IMG/VR virus record: IMGVR_UViG_3300009158_000034
Span: 107,005 to 171,004 of that record
Length of the DNA stretch: 64,000 bases
From: a virus
Reading direction: 5' to 3' (one strand)
In this document: one piece after another, positions 1-8,458 of the stretch
How the letters are laid out: the number at the start of each line of letters is the position of its first letter
How positions within the stretch are numbered: position 1 is the stretch's first letter
Program-made: the position numbers and the translations under genes
Notes under the pieces: generated by a model
The model's input: only the letters and a program-made list of their open reading frames with translations
The model's database searches: none
Told to the model about the DNA's origin: nothing

Positions 1-275
1 ACAATTTTTACATTTTCTTCTTGTGAAACTGCTTCTTTTGTCGCTAGTTTAGCTTCAACCTCTTTGACTTTTAGTTGCCAAGATTCTTCGTTAGCTAACC
101 CGCCTTCTATATAAAGTCCAAAACTCAATAATAATAAACTGATTATCTGTATGGGTAGTTGATATGTTCTGATGAAGGGGATGAAACCTAGAATAAATCC
201 AGCGATAGTTCCTAATATTCCCGCTATTAATATTAGATGAGTTACTAAATCAGGAAGAAAGTGTAGTATGAACAT
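1..275 (-). CDS. Membrane protein with two N-terminal helices and a charged tail (3' end cut by window edge)
   Basis: The reading frame starts at the ATG on 273-275 and runs off the left edge, giving about 91 residues. Two hydrophobic segments (roughly residues 10-30 and 38-55) are followed by a charged Lys/Glu-rich stretch that could form a coiled coil. The layout suits a small phage inner-membrane protein; a spanin-like role is possible but I see no decisive motif. The ATG lies exactly five bases downstream of a GATAAATA box at 281-288, so late, leaderless expression is plausible. Function unknown. Confidence 0.6.
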   Translation of the reverse strand, partial: MFILHFLPDLVTHLILIAGILGTIAGFILGFIPFIRTYQLPIQIISLLLLSFGLYIEGGLANEESWQLKVKEVEAKLATKEAVSQEENVKI

Positions 276-280
276 GCATA

Positions 281-288
281 TATTTATC
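281..288 (-). promoter_or_regulatory. Late-promoter-like box GATAAATA
   Basis: Minus-strand GATAAATA, one base from the T4 late consensus TATAAATA, five bases before the ATG at 275. The same box-to-ATG distance occurs at 53258-53265 and 63135-63142. Confidence 0.45.
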
Positions 289-1243
289 TATAATAGTCTG
301 AGTTTTTCAACCAGTTGTAGTAGTTTTGAAAGCCTTCTTCCACATCAGTTTTAGGATTGAATCCAAAGTCTTGTCTAGCTGCATCAATATTCAATGCTCC
401 GCGACTTGGAAAATCAATATCTTTTGCGCCAACTTCTAAATGACCGCCACCAGCTAATTCTAGTGCCATCTGTGCAGCCTTGAGTAGGGTGACGCTGTGG
501 CTCTTTGTGATGTTGTATGTCTTGTTCTCTGTATTGTCGCTTAATGCTGCTGCTACAATACCATCAGCCGCATCATCTACATAAGTGAAGTCTAGTTTTT
601 CATGCTCACCATTGACTTTCAGTACTTTGCCCCGCATTGCTGTGAGTAAGAATTTGCTGATGACACGATCCTCTACATCGAATGGTCCATAAACAGCACT
701 GGGGCGAATAATAGTATGAACAAGATTAGTACGGCGAGTATAGTCTTTAACAAGCCATTCACCCGCGAGTTTGAGTATACCATATTGTCCTTGTGGTTTG
801 CATTCATAATCTTCCTTTACATCATCTTTAAAATCACCATATACCATAGACGAACTAATATAGATGAACTTACGAACATCGTAATTGTTACTAGATTCTA
901 ATAGATTGAGTAATCCTTCGCTCATAGTACGGCTACCTAATGCTGGATTACTATTGACAACTTTCTGTCTAGGAAAGCTAGCCATGTGAATCACGATCTC
1001 CGGTTCTTCAATTCTAAAAATGTTATCTATTTCTTTAGCGTATGTGATATCTGTCACATACTGAAAACTCGTATCACCAATCTTCTTTTGTCGTTCAGCC
1101 ATGAGATAATCAATCTCACTTTGAGGGATGATACCATAGTTAGTCTTGTTATCAATTATTGATACTGTATGTCCTTGATCCTGTAATCGTTTTACTACAT
1201 TGTGACCGATTAGGCCCATACCGCCTGTTACTAATATGTTCAT
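284..1243 (-). CDS. NAD-dependent nucleotide-sugar epimerase/dehydratase (extended SDR)
   Basis: An extended short-chain dehydrogenase/reductase of 319 residues, the usual size for sugar epimerases and dehydratases. The Rossmann glycine motif GGMGLIG is at residues 7-13, the catalytic Tyr-X3-Lys at Y154/K158, and serines at 130-132 precede them. The family acts in the cytoplasm on NDP-sugars (C4 epimerisation, 4,6-dehydration or reduction); the exact substrate cannot be read. Its start overlaps the stop of the upstream 81-residue gene by four bases, so the two are probably coupled. A second SDR at 27092-27916 and three glycosyltransferases in this window suggest phage sugar metabolism for DNA, virion or host-envelope glycosylation. 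Confidence 0.88.
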   Translation of the reverse strand: MNILVTGGMGLIGHNVVKRLQDQGHTVSIIDNKTNYGIIPQSEIDYLMAERQKKIGDTSFQYVTDITYAKEIDNIFRIEEPEIVIHMASFPRQKVVNSNPALGSRTMSEGLLNLLESSNNYDVRKFIYISSSMVYGDFKDDVKEDYECKPQGQYGILKLAGEWLVKDYTRRTNLVHTIIRPSAVYGPFDVEDRVISKFLLTAMRGKVLKVNGEHEKLDFTYVDDAADGIVAAALSDNTENKTYNITKSHSVTLLKAAQMALELAGGGHLEVGAKDIDFPSRGALNIDAARQDFGFNPKTDVEEGFQNYYNWLKNSDYYR

Positions 1244-1485
1244 TGGAATTTTAATTTAAAATAAGTGTGGTCGATAGCTTTGAGTTTTGCTGTTATAGTA
1301 TATACATGCCCATAATTGAATTGATCAGAAGTTCTATTCCACATTGGAACATCTACTGCATTATCCATGACCCATCTACCTGCTTCTGATTGTTGCCATT
1401 CCCATAATGGATGTGCTATATACAAATCGGGATCTTCTACATCTCCCATTTTTATTGTATGTACTACGCACTCTACTATATTCAT
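1240..1485 (-). CDS. Hypothetical protein, 81 aa
   Basis: A small Trp-containing protein with no signal peptide or membrane segment and no family I recognise. It sits between thymidylate synthase and the epimerase with four-base overlaps at both ends, so it is clearly part of the same operon. Confidence 0.75.
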   Translation of the reverse strand: MNIVECVVHTIKMGDVEDPDLYIAHPLWEWQQSEAGRWVMDNAVDVPMWNRTSDQFNYGHVYTITAKLKAIDHTYFKLKFQ

Positions 1486-2390
1486 ACTGCCATATCAGCT
1501 TTGATAGCAGTATGGCATTTATAATCAACTAACTCAATATCATCCATCGTGAATTCTTCAATAGTTTTTATATCCTTATTGAGTTTCAATACTGGTAATG
1601 GTAATGGATCACGGCTCAACTGCTCTTTAACTTGTTCAACATGATTAGTATAGATATGTGTGTCACCAGTACTGATGACTAATTCACCAACACCTAACTC
1701 GCATACTTGTGCTATTAAATGAGTGAGTAACGCATAGCTACTAATGTTAAAAGGTAAACCAAGAAACACATCCACACTACGCTGGTACATATGGCAAGAT
1801 AATTCTTTATTCTTGTTGACATAGAATTGACATAAGACATGACACGGTGGCAAAGCCATCTGGTCTAACTCACCCGGGTTCCATGCAGTAAGTATGTGTC
1901 TACGACCATTAGGGTCTTTTTGTATACCCTCTATTAGAATTTTTAACTGGTCTACTTCTTTATGATGTATACTACCTTGACGATTGTAATGATTGCCAAA
2001 GTCATCTTTAAAAACTTCAGTTTTATGTGATACAGGAGTAAGCCAATGTCTCCATTGTACTCCATATACACGACCTAAGTCCCCATGGAACTTTGCTTTA
2101 TCTTTCCAGTAAGGAGCATAAGCATTTGGTGTCCATATGGTAACTGCCCCTGTTCCACCATGTGTAATTTCTGCTAATCTGCGTTCATCTCCGCTTCCTT
2201 CGATGAACCAAAGTAGTTCTCCTACACACGCTTTCCAAGCAAGTTTTTTAGTAGTGACGGCTGGAAAACCCCTACGCAAATCAAAGCGAAGGTGATGTCC
2301 AAACATACTAATAGTCCCAGTGCCAGTTCTATCATCTTTTGTTTCTCCATTAGTTAGAATATCTTGTAATAATTCTAAATATTGTTTCAT
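1482..2390 (-). CDS. thyA: Thymidylate synthase ThyA
   Basis: Classical folate-dependent thymidylate synthase, converting dUMP and methylene-tetrahydrofolate to dTMP and dihydrofolate. It has 302 residues; bacterial ThyA is about 264, the excess being an insertion near residues 95-145. The N-terminal RTGTGT phosphate-binding stretch is at 21-26 and the catalytic cysteine is C183 in the PPCH motif. The HIYTNH motif near the C terminus binds substrate. It supplies dTMP for phage DNA synthesis, like T4 td. No intron interrupts it, unlike T4 td. Four-base overlaps link it to genes on both sides. Confidence 0.97.
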   Translation of the reverse strand: MKQYLELLQDILTNGETKDDRTGTGTISMFGHHLRFDLRRGFPAVTTKKLAWKACVGELLWFIEGSGDERRLAEITHGGTGAVTIWTPNAYAPYWKDKAKFHGDLGRVYGVQWRHWLTPVSHKTEVFKDDFGNHYNRQGSIHHKEVDQLKILIEGIQKDPNGRRHILTAWNPGELDQMALPPCHVLCQFYVNKNKELSCHMYQRSVDVFLGLPFNISSYALLTHLIAQVCELGVGELVISTGDTHIYTNHVEQVKEQLSRDPLPLPVLKLNKDIKTIEEFTMDDIELVDYKCHTAIKADMAV

Positions 2391-2683
2391 AGGTTACCTA
2401 GTATCTTATCTGTTTCTGGTTGGACAGTATCAGCAATACTTTGTACATTAAGTAGAAATTCTACACCAACCACAGAGTCATCTAACTCTTGTAGTTTTCT
2501 ACTTACCACTTCTTCTATCTGGTCTGCGTCCAATCCTTGATTTAAAAATTTTTCAATGTTTAATGTTTGTTGTCTCTTACCTTCTAATTTAATTATTAAT
2601 TTCTTAATGAATTGAACGGGTATTTTATTTTTCTCAACATCTTCAAGGATATGTTCCCACTTTTCGATGAATTCTGGGCTCAT
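2387..2683 (-). CDS. Hypothetical helical protein, 98 aa
   Basis: A Glu/Lys/Leu-rich sequence predicted to be almost wholly helical, with no motif I recognise. It overlaps thyA by four bases and abuts the 242-residue gene upstream, so it belongs to the thyA operon. Confidence 0.72.
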   Translation of the reverse strand: MSPEFIEKWEHILEDVEKNKIPVQFIKKLIIKLEGKRQQTLNIEKFLNQGLDADQIEEVVSRKLQELDDSVVGVEFLLNVQSIADTVQPETDKILGNL

Positions 2684-3411
2684 TATGCACTAACTTTTGC
2701 TCTTGTTTTCTTTACTTTAGGTGCAGGTGTAGCAACTGGTGCTTCAACTACAACTGCTTTCTTACTTGCTCTTGGCTTTTTCTCCATTACAGGAGGATCC
2801 ATCTCTGCTGCTTGTTTCAATAGATCAGCACTTTCAGCCATCAATCCTTTGGCCTCTGCTGCCATTCTAGCTGCTTGTTGACGCAAGTTATTTGCTATTG
2901 CACTATCACCCAATGCATCATTGCTGCTAGCAACCAATGGTGGTTGTTGAACCTTAGCATCACGGGTTTTGTTTTCACGCTGTCTACGTGCTACCTCTGC
3001 GGGAGTTTGCATTCCTCTGCTTTGGTCAATGTCAGCCATGCGTTTAACAGCATCTTCTCCCTGTTTCATCTCAGTCAAAATTTTATTGAGTTCATTCAAT
3101 TTAATTTTAGTCTGTGGATTTGGTGTGACAACGATATTCTCTGTATTAACTTTCTTTAGTAAACCTTCACGGTGTAATACTTGTAGTATTGGCTTACCAT
3201 CTAAACCCAAGGTGCGGTTTAAAGCATCCGACAGCGATTCGCTATGTTGTCCAATATCACTTTCAATACAACGAATCAATGGATCGTGTATATGCTGATT
3301 TAGTGTTTCAGTGTATGTTACCAGACACATGTGAGATTCACCTGGAACCTCACGAAAAATGATAGCAACCTTACGATCACCGTGTTTACCGACATGTTTT
3401 AAAAAACTCAT
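2683..3411 (-). CDS. Hypothetical protein with Ala/Lys-rich C terminus, 242 aa
   Basis: Residues 1-90 look globular, 90-200 are charged and helical, and the last 40 residues are Lys/Pro/Ala-rich like a nucleic-acid-binding tail. I recall similar proteins in uncultured T4-like phages but no function. The start has a good AAGGAG ribosome site. A DNA- or RNA-binding role is inference from composition only. Confidence 0.72.
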   Translation of the reverse strand: MSFLKHVGKHGDRKVAIIFREVPGESHMCLVTYTETLNQHIHDPLIRCIESDIGQHSESLSDALNRTLGLDGKPILQVLHREGLLKKVNTENIVVTPNPQTKIKLNELNKILTEMKQGEDAVKRMADIDQSRGMQTPAEVARRQRENKTRDAKVQQPPLVASSNDALGDSAIANNLRQQAARMAAEAKGLMAESADLLKQAAEMDPPVMEKKPRASKKAVVVEAPVATPAPKVKKTRAKVSA

Positions 3412-3478
3412 AAATTATTCTCCTTGAGTACATAGATATTTAATATCTAATGTATACAAGTAAATATTTTTATGAGTG

Positions 3479-3889
3479 TTATTGGGTCAATGAGTCAAGC
3501 AGTTTATAATGCTCGTATGCTTGCACGACCGCAGGTGTACTGTTGCGGCTCTTAGGAGATACTTCTACCCAAATATCTTGGCTCAAATTAGGATGAATGA
3601 ACTGACTGCCTAGGCTTGCAAAATTCCGTGGCTGGTGAATCTTACCACCATGATATAACTGTGTTGCAAGTTCTTCTACCTCATTCCATGGCTTGACCGC
3701 AAGATCATATTCTTCAGGGCGGCTTGAAGAAAAATTACTATCCTCGTAGTATTCTTTTACCACAAAAAGAAATTGTTCAAGGTCTTTAGCCTTAGTGCGA
3801 GTGATAATCAATAGTACATCATCCACGGACACTTCGTCCATTAACAGACTACGCAAGCACCTACCTAAACTTGTACCAATATACATCAT
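3479..3889 (-). CDS. Hypothetical protein, 136 aa
   Basis: A soluble protein without a recognisable motif. It overlaps the 123-residue gene upstream by four bases. It lies in the run of genes downstream of the VWA/MoxR pair and may be co-transcribed with it. Confidence 0.68.
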   Translation of the reverse strand: MMYIGTSLGRCLRSLLMDEVSVDDVLLIITRTKAKDLEQFLFVVKEYYEDSNFSSSRPEEYDLAVKPWNEVEELATQLYHGGKIHQPRNFASLGSQFIHPNLSQDIWVEVSPKSRNSTPAVVQAYEHYKLLDSLTQ

Positions 3890-4257
3890 ACAATCACCTG
3901 CTGTTTCTTATTTGCTCTATCGCTATAAAATTTATGTCCTACATTACGAATACAATCAGCTATTACCTGTGGACTATTTTCAAATGTTTCTCTAATATCT
4001 TCTTCGGATAACTCTGAATCAAAGGCATAGATTTCATAATGCCGTTGAGTATTTGCCCTAGCCCTCATTATCATCATATCTAATGGAACATATGCTGGCT
4101 TAAGTGTTTGATTTTGTTCTTTGAGAATACGAAAGATATTTTCTTTTTCCCATTGTTCATGTTCTTTTTCTATTTTTGTGACATTGATGAGGCACTCAAG
4201 CCCAGTCATGTCCCACATGGCAACGAATCTAGTTGTTTTCTTCTTTGAGTAACGCAT
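3886..4257 (-). CDS. Hypothetical protein, 123 aa
   Basis: A charged, soluble protein, basic at the N terminus (RYSKKKTTR), with no family I recognise. Its start overlaps the end of the preceding frame by 29 bases and its stop overlaps the next gene by four. Confidence 0.68.
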   Translation of the reverse strand: MRYSKKKTTRFVAMWDMTGLECLINVTKIEKEHEQWEKENIFRILKEQNQTLKPAYVPLDMMIMRARANTQRHYEIYAFDSELSEEDIRETFENSPQVIADCIRNVGHKFYSDRANKKQQVIV

Positions 4258-4477
4258 AAACTGTTTCAGCTTTTTCTACTAAATCACGCAAGCTAGGTTC
4301 TGTTTCAGATAACTTGAGTATGTCTTTCCAAGTAAACCATCTTTGAGTAACTTTTGTTAAAGGGTCCTCTTGTAACAAAGTACGGACAGACGATCCACTC
4401 TCTCGGGAGTAGATCGTCTTACCATGATCAGGGCTTTCTAATACTTTACCTTTATACTCATCAATTTGTTTCATCAT
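4229..4477 (-). CDS. Hypothetical protein, 82 aa (start chosen inside a longer frame)
   Basis: The frame is open to an ATG at 4582, but that extension lies wholly inside the VWA gene and encodes atypical hydrophobic sequence. I prefer the MM pair at 4472-4477, which overlaps the VWA stop by about 17 bases and opens the charged sequence KQIDEYKGKVLES. An ATG at 4520-4522 is a further alternative. No strong ribosome site is visible, so translation may depend on coupling to the VWA gene. Function unknown. Confidence 0.6.
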   Translation of the reverse strand: MMKQIDEYKGKVLESPDHGKTIYSRESGSSVRTLLQEDPLTKVTQRWFTWKDILKLSETEPSLRDLVEKAETVYALLKEENN

Positions 4478-5756
4478 ATAGTGCAAAAGTACCGAATGGG
4501 GGATTCGGATTTTTGTCACCATGAATGATCCAAGTTGTATCACAATAATCAGGGTCGCCCCAGCTACCACAGGGATATCCATCAGTGAATACGATCAATC
4601 GTTTAGGATCAATTGCATTTTCTTTCAAGTATTCAAAGATACAATCAAAGTCAGTACCACCACCACCTTGTGGTTCATACTCATCAATAGTATCCATGCT
4701 ATCGCTATTGAAGTCTTGTGGATTGTAAGTATTAGTATCAAAGCAGAATACATGGACCTTGTATCCATCAAACGCATCCATCATGCCACCGATCTCACCC
4801 AAGAATGCTTGTGCTTGACTGTTGCTAATACTACCACTCATATCAAGTGATACAACAACATCAATTTCTTCACCGGGGTTCATGCCGGGCATGATAGCAT
4901 CCATGTGCCAACCTCTGCGAGAAGGGCGCATCCAAGAATAATCTGCACGGATAGCACTAATCAGATTAGTCTGAATCAGTTCGCGCCAGGGCATGACTGG
5001 GTCAGTATGTTGTTTGATTAAACGCTCGACACCTAAGGGCAACTGACCGGCTTCGCAAGTACTTGCGGCGCTGATGATTGCTTGTTTCATTTCTTGACGC
5101 AAACGCTCACGCTCTTCGGGAGACATTTTAGGACGACCTTTGCCATTGGCTTCTTTGTCGCCATCACCATCTCCATCGTTATCTCCCTCACCTTCATCTT
5201 CAAGGTGATCGTCAATCATTTGATCCAGCAAACTATCAATATCAATATGCTTGACATTCTTCATCAAGTCATCATAGATTTCCTCGCTGGGCTTACCATC
5301 ATACTTGCGTTCGTACAAGCATGGGACACTTGTAATAAATGTGCCGACACCGTGTCGTTTCAAGTCTGCGTTAACTGCATAGTCATTGGCGATGTTAAAC
5401 ATCTGAGGGTCACGATTGCCGATACGACCCATATGATCATACACTACATGCAATACTTCATGTCCAACTAGAAACTCAACCTCTTTGGGTTTCAATAGCA
5501 TAATGAAACGGCTATTGTAATAGAATTTTTGACCATCAGTAGCCGCTGTAGCGCACCACTCGTCAGCATTAGTTAATTTGAGGCGTGTAGCAAGATTGCC
5601 AAAGAATGAATGACGCAATAGCAAACCCACACGTGCCGAAATCAATCGTTCACGGGCTTGTGCATCAATCTTAGGGTCAGTAGGTCCAACAAGTTTATCA
5701 AACTTGTCGCTACGCTTTTTCTTTTTTGTTGGGGCAATTACGCTACTCATATACAA
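4461..5756 (-). CDS. VWA-domain protein with N-terminal metallopeptidase-like domain
   Basis: A 431-residue protein of the DUF2201-like architecture. The N-terminal putative metallopeptidase domain carries HEVLH at residues 99-103. An acidic linker (about 185-200, Asp/Gly/Glu-rich) follows, then a C-terminal von Willebrand A domain with the MIDAS signature D305-X-S307-X-S309. Such proteins partner MoxR-type AAA+ ATPases, and one is encoded immediately upstream (5849-6955). MoxR-VWA pairs act as metal- or cofactor-dependent chaperones that remodel or activate target complexes. The start may be M1 or M3. A sigma70-like promoter (5777-5805) and an AAAGGA ribosome site precede it. Confidence 0.85.
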   Translation of the reverse strand: MYMSSVIAPTKKKKRSDKFDKLVGPTDPKIDAQARERLISARVGLLLRHSFFGNLATRLKLTNADEWCATAATDGQKFYYNSRFIMLLKPKEVEFLVGHEVLHVVYDHMGRIGNRDPQMFNIANDYAVNADLKRHGVGTFITSVPCLYERKYDGKPSEEIYDDLMKNVKHIDIDSLLDQMIDDHLEDEGEGDNDGDGDGDKEANGKGRPKMSPEERERLRQEMKQAIISAASTCEAGQLPLGVERLIKQHTDPVMPWRELIQTNLISAIRADYSWMRPSRRGWHMDAIMPGMNPGEEIDVVVSLDMSGSISNSQAQAFLGEIGGMMDAFDGYKVHVFCFDTNTYNPQDFNSDSMDTIDEYEPQGGGGTDFDCIFEYLKENAIDPKRLIVFTDGYPCGSWGDPDYCDTTWIIHGDKNPNPPFGTFALYDETN

Positions 5757-5776
5757 TCCTTTATCAAATATGCTGT

Positions 5777-5805
5777 ATTATAGCATACAAATTATTTTAT
5801 AGCAA
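5777..5805 (-). promoter_or_regulatory. Sigma70-like promoter for the VWA gene
   Basis: Minus strand -35 TTGCTA (5800-5805), 17-base spacer, -10 TATAAT (5777-5782) preceded by TGC, an extended -10. Confidence 0.75.
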
Positions 5806-5814
5806 GTAAAAAGA

Positions 5815-5839
5815 GTGAGAATGTTCACACCATTCTCAC
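5815..5839 (-). terminator. Rho-independent terminator after the MoxR-like gene
   Basis: A nine-base-pair stem (GTGAGAATG / CATTCTCAC, seven-base loop) about ten bases after the MoxR stop, followed on the minus strand by TCTTTTTA. It directly precedes the promoter of the VWA gene, so the two partners are transcribed separately. Confidence 0.75.
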
Positions 5840-5848
5840 CCATAAACT

Positions 5849-6955
5849 TTAGTTACCTGCGTCTACAATGTACTTGCCGTACTTCTTGTGGAAGTCATCA
5901 AAGTGTTTTAGTTGACTAGGCTCAATCGGCAACTTGTAAGTCTTAAGCGCAATCTTAGCACCCATCACAACCAATTCAGTTTCAAAGTTCTTCATCATGT
6001 AAGACAAGAAATTGTCAGACATTTCATGGAACTTCTTCATAGTTACCTTTTGATGTTCCAATGCATCACGCAATTCATAGCACAATGAAATTGTTAGTGA
6101 ATACATTGCAGAGATTTCCTTAACATTCAAGTCAGTAACTTTACCTGACAAGATATCGCTCGGCTCGGGCAACTTGCCAGAAATCTTGCGGTGTGCAGAA
6201 AACTTAACAGCAAGCCCTTCACCGACACTACCTGCAATCAGATTGAACAGTGTATCAGTATCAGTGTCTGCCTCGTCATCCAACAAGTCAGACACAAAGC
6301 ACCAGCTACGTGGGGTAGCAAATGCACGGCTTGAAGATTTGCTATTGAAATCGTACAAGTCCTGTTTTGCAAAACTCAAGTAACCAACCACGTCCTTATG
6401 AATGCCTTTGTTGACTGCCCATGTCTGCCATGAAGTAAAGTCAGGGCGCATTTCCAAGTGCAAGAAACGATTAGCAAGGGGCATCGGCATACGATAAGTA
6501 ACACCTTTGTCACTATCACGATTACCTGCTGCCACGATAACAACATTGTCAGGCAACTTGTACTTACCAACACGGCGATTCAAAATTAGTTGATAGCCAG
6601 CAGCCTGTACAGCAGGCATTGCACTATTCATTTCATCTAAGAAAAGAACAATGATAGGATATTGTGATGCGAGTTCCTCGTCAGGCAAGTCGATTGGAGC
6701 AGCCCAATCCATCTTATTGAGGTCCTTGTTGAAGTATGGGATACCGCGAATGTCAGTGGGTTCCATTTGAGCCATACGCAAGTCAATCATATGACCACCA
6801 AGTTCGGCAGTAATGTCTGCTACAACTTCGGATTTACCGATACCGGGAGGGCCCCAGAGAAACAAGGGACGCTTTGCTTTGAATGCTTTCAGAATAGCTT
6901 TGCGGGCTTGTACTGATGTTACTGTGAGATTGTCAGAGACTTGAGGTGATGCCAT
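5849..6955 (-). CDS. MoxR-type AAA+ ATPase
   Basis: A 368-residue single-domain AAA+ protein of the MoxR/AAA_5 group. The Walker A GPPGIGKS is at 35-42 and Walker B IIVLFLDE at 101-108; a sensor-1-like AAGN follows. In known pairs such as RavA-ViaA, NorQ-NorD and CbbQ-CbbO the ATPase delivers force or ATP-dependent remodelling through the VWA partner. Here the partner lies directly downstream (4461-5756). The gene has its own strong promoter (6999-7027) and its own terminator. Codon use and composition match the neighbours. The target could be a host complex taken over early in infection; that is inference. Confidence 0.9.
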   Translation of the reverse strand: MASPQVSDNLTVTSVQARKAILKAFKAKRPLFLWGPPGIGKSEVVADITAELGGHMIDLRMAQMEPTDIRGIPYFNKDLNKMDWAAPIDLPDEELASQYPIIVLFLDEMNSAMPAVQAAGYQLILNRRVGKYKLPDNVVIVAAGNRDSDKGVTYRMPMPLANRFLHLEMRPDFTSWQTWAVNKGIHKDVVGYLSFAKQDLYDFNSKSSSRAFATPRSWCFVSDLLDDEADTDTDTLFNLIAGSVGEGLAVKFSAHRKISGKLPEPSDILSGKVTDLNVKEISAMYSLTISLCYELRDALEHQKVTMKKFHEMSDNFLSYMMKNFETELVVMGAKIALKTYKLPIEPSQLKHFDDFHKKYGKYIVDAGN

Positions 6956-6998
6956 TATTAACTCCTATATGTTAGTGGCTTGCTTGAAAAGAAATTCT

Positions 6999-7027
6999 AT
7001 TATATACGAAAACTGATTTGTTGTCAA
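6999..7027 (-). promoter_or_regulatory. Sigma70-like promoter for the MoxR-like gene
   Basis: Minus strand -35 TTGACA (7022-7027), 17-base spacer, -10 TATAAT (6999-7004). Perfect consensus hexamers. Confidence 0.85.
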
Positions 7028-7053
7028 TCGTGATTGAATGTTTTGGGTAAACA

Positions 7054-7473
7054 TTATTCCTCAAACGCGCGGCGCAGAATCAACTCTTGGCGACTGAAGG
7101 CTTCAATCTCCCAGGGTTGGTCCAAGTAAGGTGTTTTCTTGCTGTACTTTTTACCTGCCCATGTATGACCATGCTTACCTTGTTTCAATGTACCTTTTGC
7201 AAACTGTTTCACATGGACCAATTCATGCGCTAGGGTGAGGCCAATTTGATACAGACTACGATGGGGTTTGATGACTACCAGATATGCACCAGTGTACTGT
7301 GATAGGTCGAGTGTCAAGCCTGCATTGTCACCTTCGCATTCATCATATACACGGATAAGCAATGCTTTGCGGCAACGCTCAAGACCAAGCTGGGTAATCA
7401 TTGAAGGAAGTAGTGCCTCAACAAATTTTTTATTACGGCGACTACCTTCAACTTTGATTTCCATCATAATCAT
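7054..7473 (-). CDS. SprT-like zinc metallopeptidase
   Basis: A 139-residue protein with the zinc-binding helix HELVH at residues 83-87 in the setting LTLAHELVHVKQ, typical of SprT/Spartan-like peptidases. It is short, carrying only the catalytic-fold region and no C-terminal zinc ribbon. SprT-like proteins cleave DNA-protein crosslinks in eukaryotes; in phages the role is unknown. Three ATGs cluster at the start (residues 1, 3, 4), with an AGGAAA ribosome site. It is one of four HExxH proteins in this window (also 4461, 17756 and 42847). Confidence 0.8.
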   Translation of the reverse strand: MIMMEIKVEGSRRNKKFVEALLPSMITQLGLERCRKALLIRVYDECEGDNAGLTLDLSQYTGAYLVVIKPHRSLYQIGLTLAHELVHVKQFAKGTLKQGKHGHTWAGKKYSKKTPYLDQPWEIEAFSRQELILRRAFEE

Positions 7474-7497
7474 ATATTTATTTCCTAGAGTAATTTA

Positions 7498-7713
7498 TTA
7501 CTCAATCAATTCCGACAATTTACCAATGTATGTTAATTCGCTAGGTTCGTACCATGCAGCCTTTTGTGTAGAATTGTCAGGCAATACAATGCTAACCTCA
7601 CCTCTACTGTTAACACTGTCTACAACTGTTATTGTTTTAAATTTTGTCATAACCACATCAAGCGGTTTAAATTTAAACTTTTCCGTTTTCATTACATGCT
7701 CCAGTAAATTCAT
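7498..7713 (-). CDS. Hypothetical protein, 71 aa
   Basis: A small protein with a pattern of alternating hydrophobic residues suggesting a small beta-barrel (KFKPLDVVMTKFKTITVVDSV). The start may be residue 1 or the internal MKTEKF. Function unknown. Confidence 0.6.
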   Translation of the reverse strand: MNLLEHVMKTEKFKFKPLDVVMTKFKTITVVDSVNSRGEVSIVLPDNSTQKAAWYEPSELTYIGKLSELIE

Positions 7714-7729
7714 TGAAAATGATTAAATC

Positions 7730-8008
7730 TTAAGAGGACCAAAAAGTTTCGCTAGCAGGGGAACAGCACAGGGGAGTGTTAACATCTTCCTGATATTCGA
7801 TACCGCTCATGAGGTTCTTGCGAGTTACCATGTTAGGCTTGTAATGCTGAGTGTTTACGATACTCAGTTCACCGGCAGACCAACCTGACTTGTTGCACAG
7901 ACGGGTGCGAGTAGCACGGGCTGCCGCAAAAGTTTTGTATGCACGGGTACGATTAGAACCGTCAGTAACGATAAGACCAGTACCACGGGCGATAACATAA
8001 TAAGACAT
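7730..8008 (-). CDS. Hypothetical protein, 92 aa, conserved phage type
   Basis: Begins MSYYVIARG and ends with a CCSPASETFW segment. I recall similar small proteins in T4-like phages of uncultured bacteria, none characterised. It has its own strong promoter at 8043-8071, one of a trio of near-identical promoters, and an AAAGGAA ribosome site, so it should be abundant early in infection. A host-takeover role is inference from this setting. Confidence 0.7.
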   Translation of the reverse strand: MSYYVIARGTGLIVTDGSNRTRAYKTFAAARATRTRLCNKSGWSAGELSIVNTQHYKPNMVTRKNLMSGIEYQEDVNTPLCCSPASETFWSS

Positions 8009-8042
8009 TTAGAAATTCCTTTAACTAACTGATTAAGACTCT

Positions 8043-8071
8043 ATTATATACCCAAAACCATTTAATGTCAA
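8043..8071 (-). promoter_or_regulatory. Sigma70-like promoter, iterated early type, copy 1
   Basis: Minus strand TTGACA (8066-8071), 17 bases, TATAAT (8043-8048). The spacer is the same as in the copies at 8337-8365 and 8750-8778. Confidence 0.88.
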
Positions 8072-8075
8072 CTGT

Positions 8076-8303
8076 TTACGCACAGATTTCAAACAACATT
8101 TCGCTACTGGAACCGTTGACTACACGGACTTTTTTGTCATTAACCATGATGTAGCCATAGTTGCCGTTATCATAGATACCGTGAGGGCAGGGTTCAATCG
8201 TCACTTTACGGATAATTTCACAAAAACCCCAACGCTTAGTAGGCAACTTACCTTGAAACAATCGCATGTTTTCAAGGGAAGTAATGAGAATTTTTGCTTT
8301 CAT
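8076..8303 (-). CDS. Hypothetical protein, 75 aa
   Basis: A small soluble protein with two cysteines near positions 27 and 38 and one near the end. No family recognised. It is driven by its own iterated early-type promoter at 8337-8365. Confidence 0.65.
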   Translation of the reverse strand: MKAKILITSLENMRLFQGKLPTKRWGFCEIIRKVTIEPCPHGIYDNGNYGYIMVNDKKVRVVNGSSSEMLFEICA

Positions 8304-8336
8304 AATCTACTCTGTTCGTTGACTGTCTAAGTATGT

Positions 8337-8365
8337 ATTATATACCCAAAACCATTTAATGTCAA
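8337..8365 (-). promoter_or_regulatory. Sigma70-like promoter, iterated early type, copy 2
   Basis: Minus strand TTGACA (8360-8365), 17 bases, TATAAT (8337-8342). Its leader shares CTTAGACAGTCAAC with copy 3. The -35 overlaps the stop codon of the small gene at 8362-8448. Confidence 0.88.
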
Positions 8366-8448
8366 CCGAAATATTGAGTGTGTACGATTACCAAAATGGC
8401 TATATATGCTCCGACCACGATCCCAACTAGCATTCCAAGAAAAAACAT
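8362..8448 (-). CDS. Small membrane protein, 28 aa
   Basis: ATG at 8446-8448 preceded by AAGGAG; the product is almost entirely one hydrophobic helix with several glycines (MFFLGMLVGIVVGAYIAILV) and a short tail. Single-pass microproteins of this kind are common in phage early regions. Function unknown. Confidence 0.6.
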   Translation of the reverse strand: MFFLGMLVGIVVGAYIAILVIVHTQYFG

Positions 8449-8458
8449 CTCCTACTCC

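Noticed and set aside
4478-4582. Longer N terminus for the 82-residue gene
   Set aside because: That stretch is the VWA gene read in another frame.
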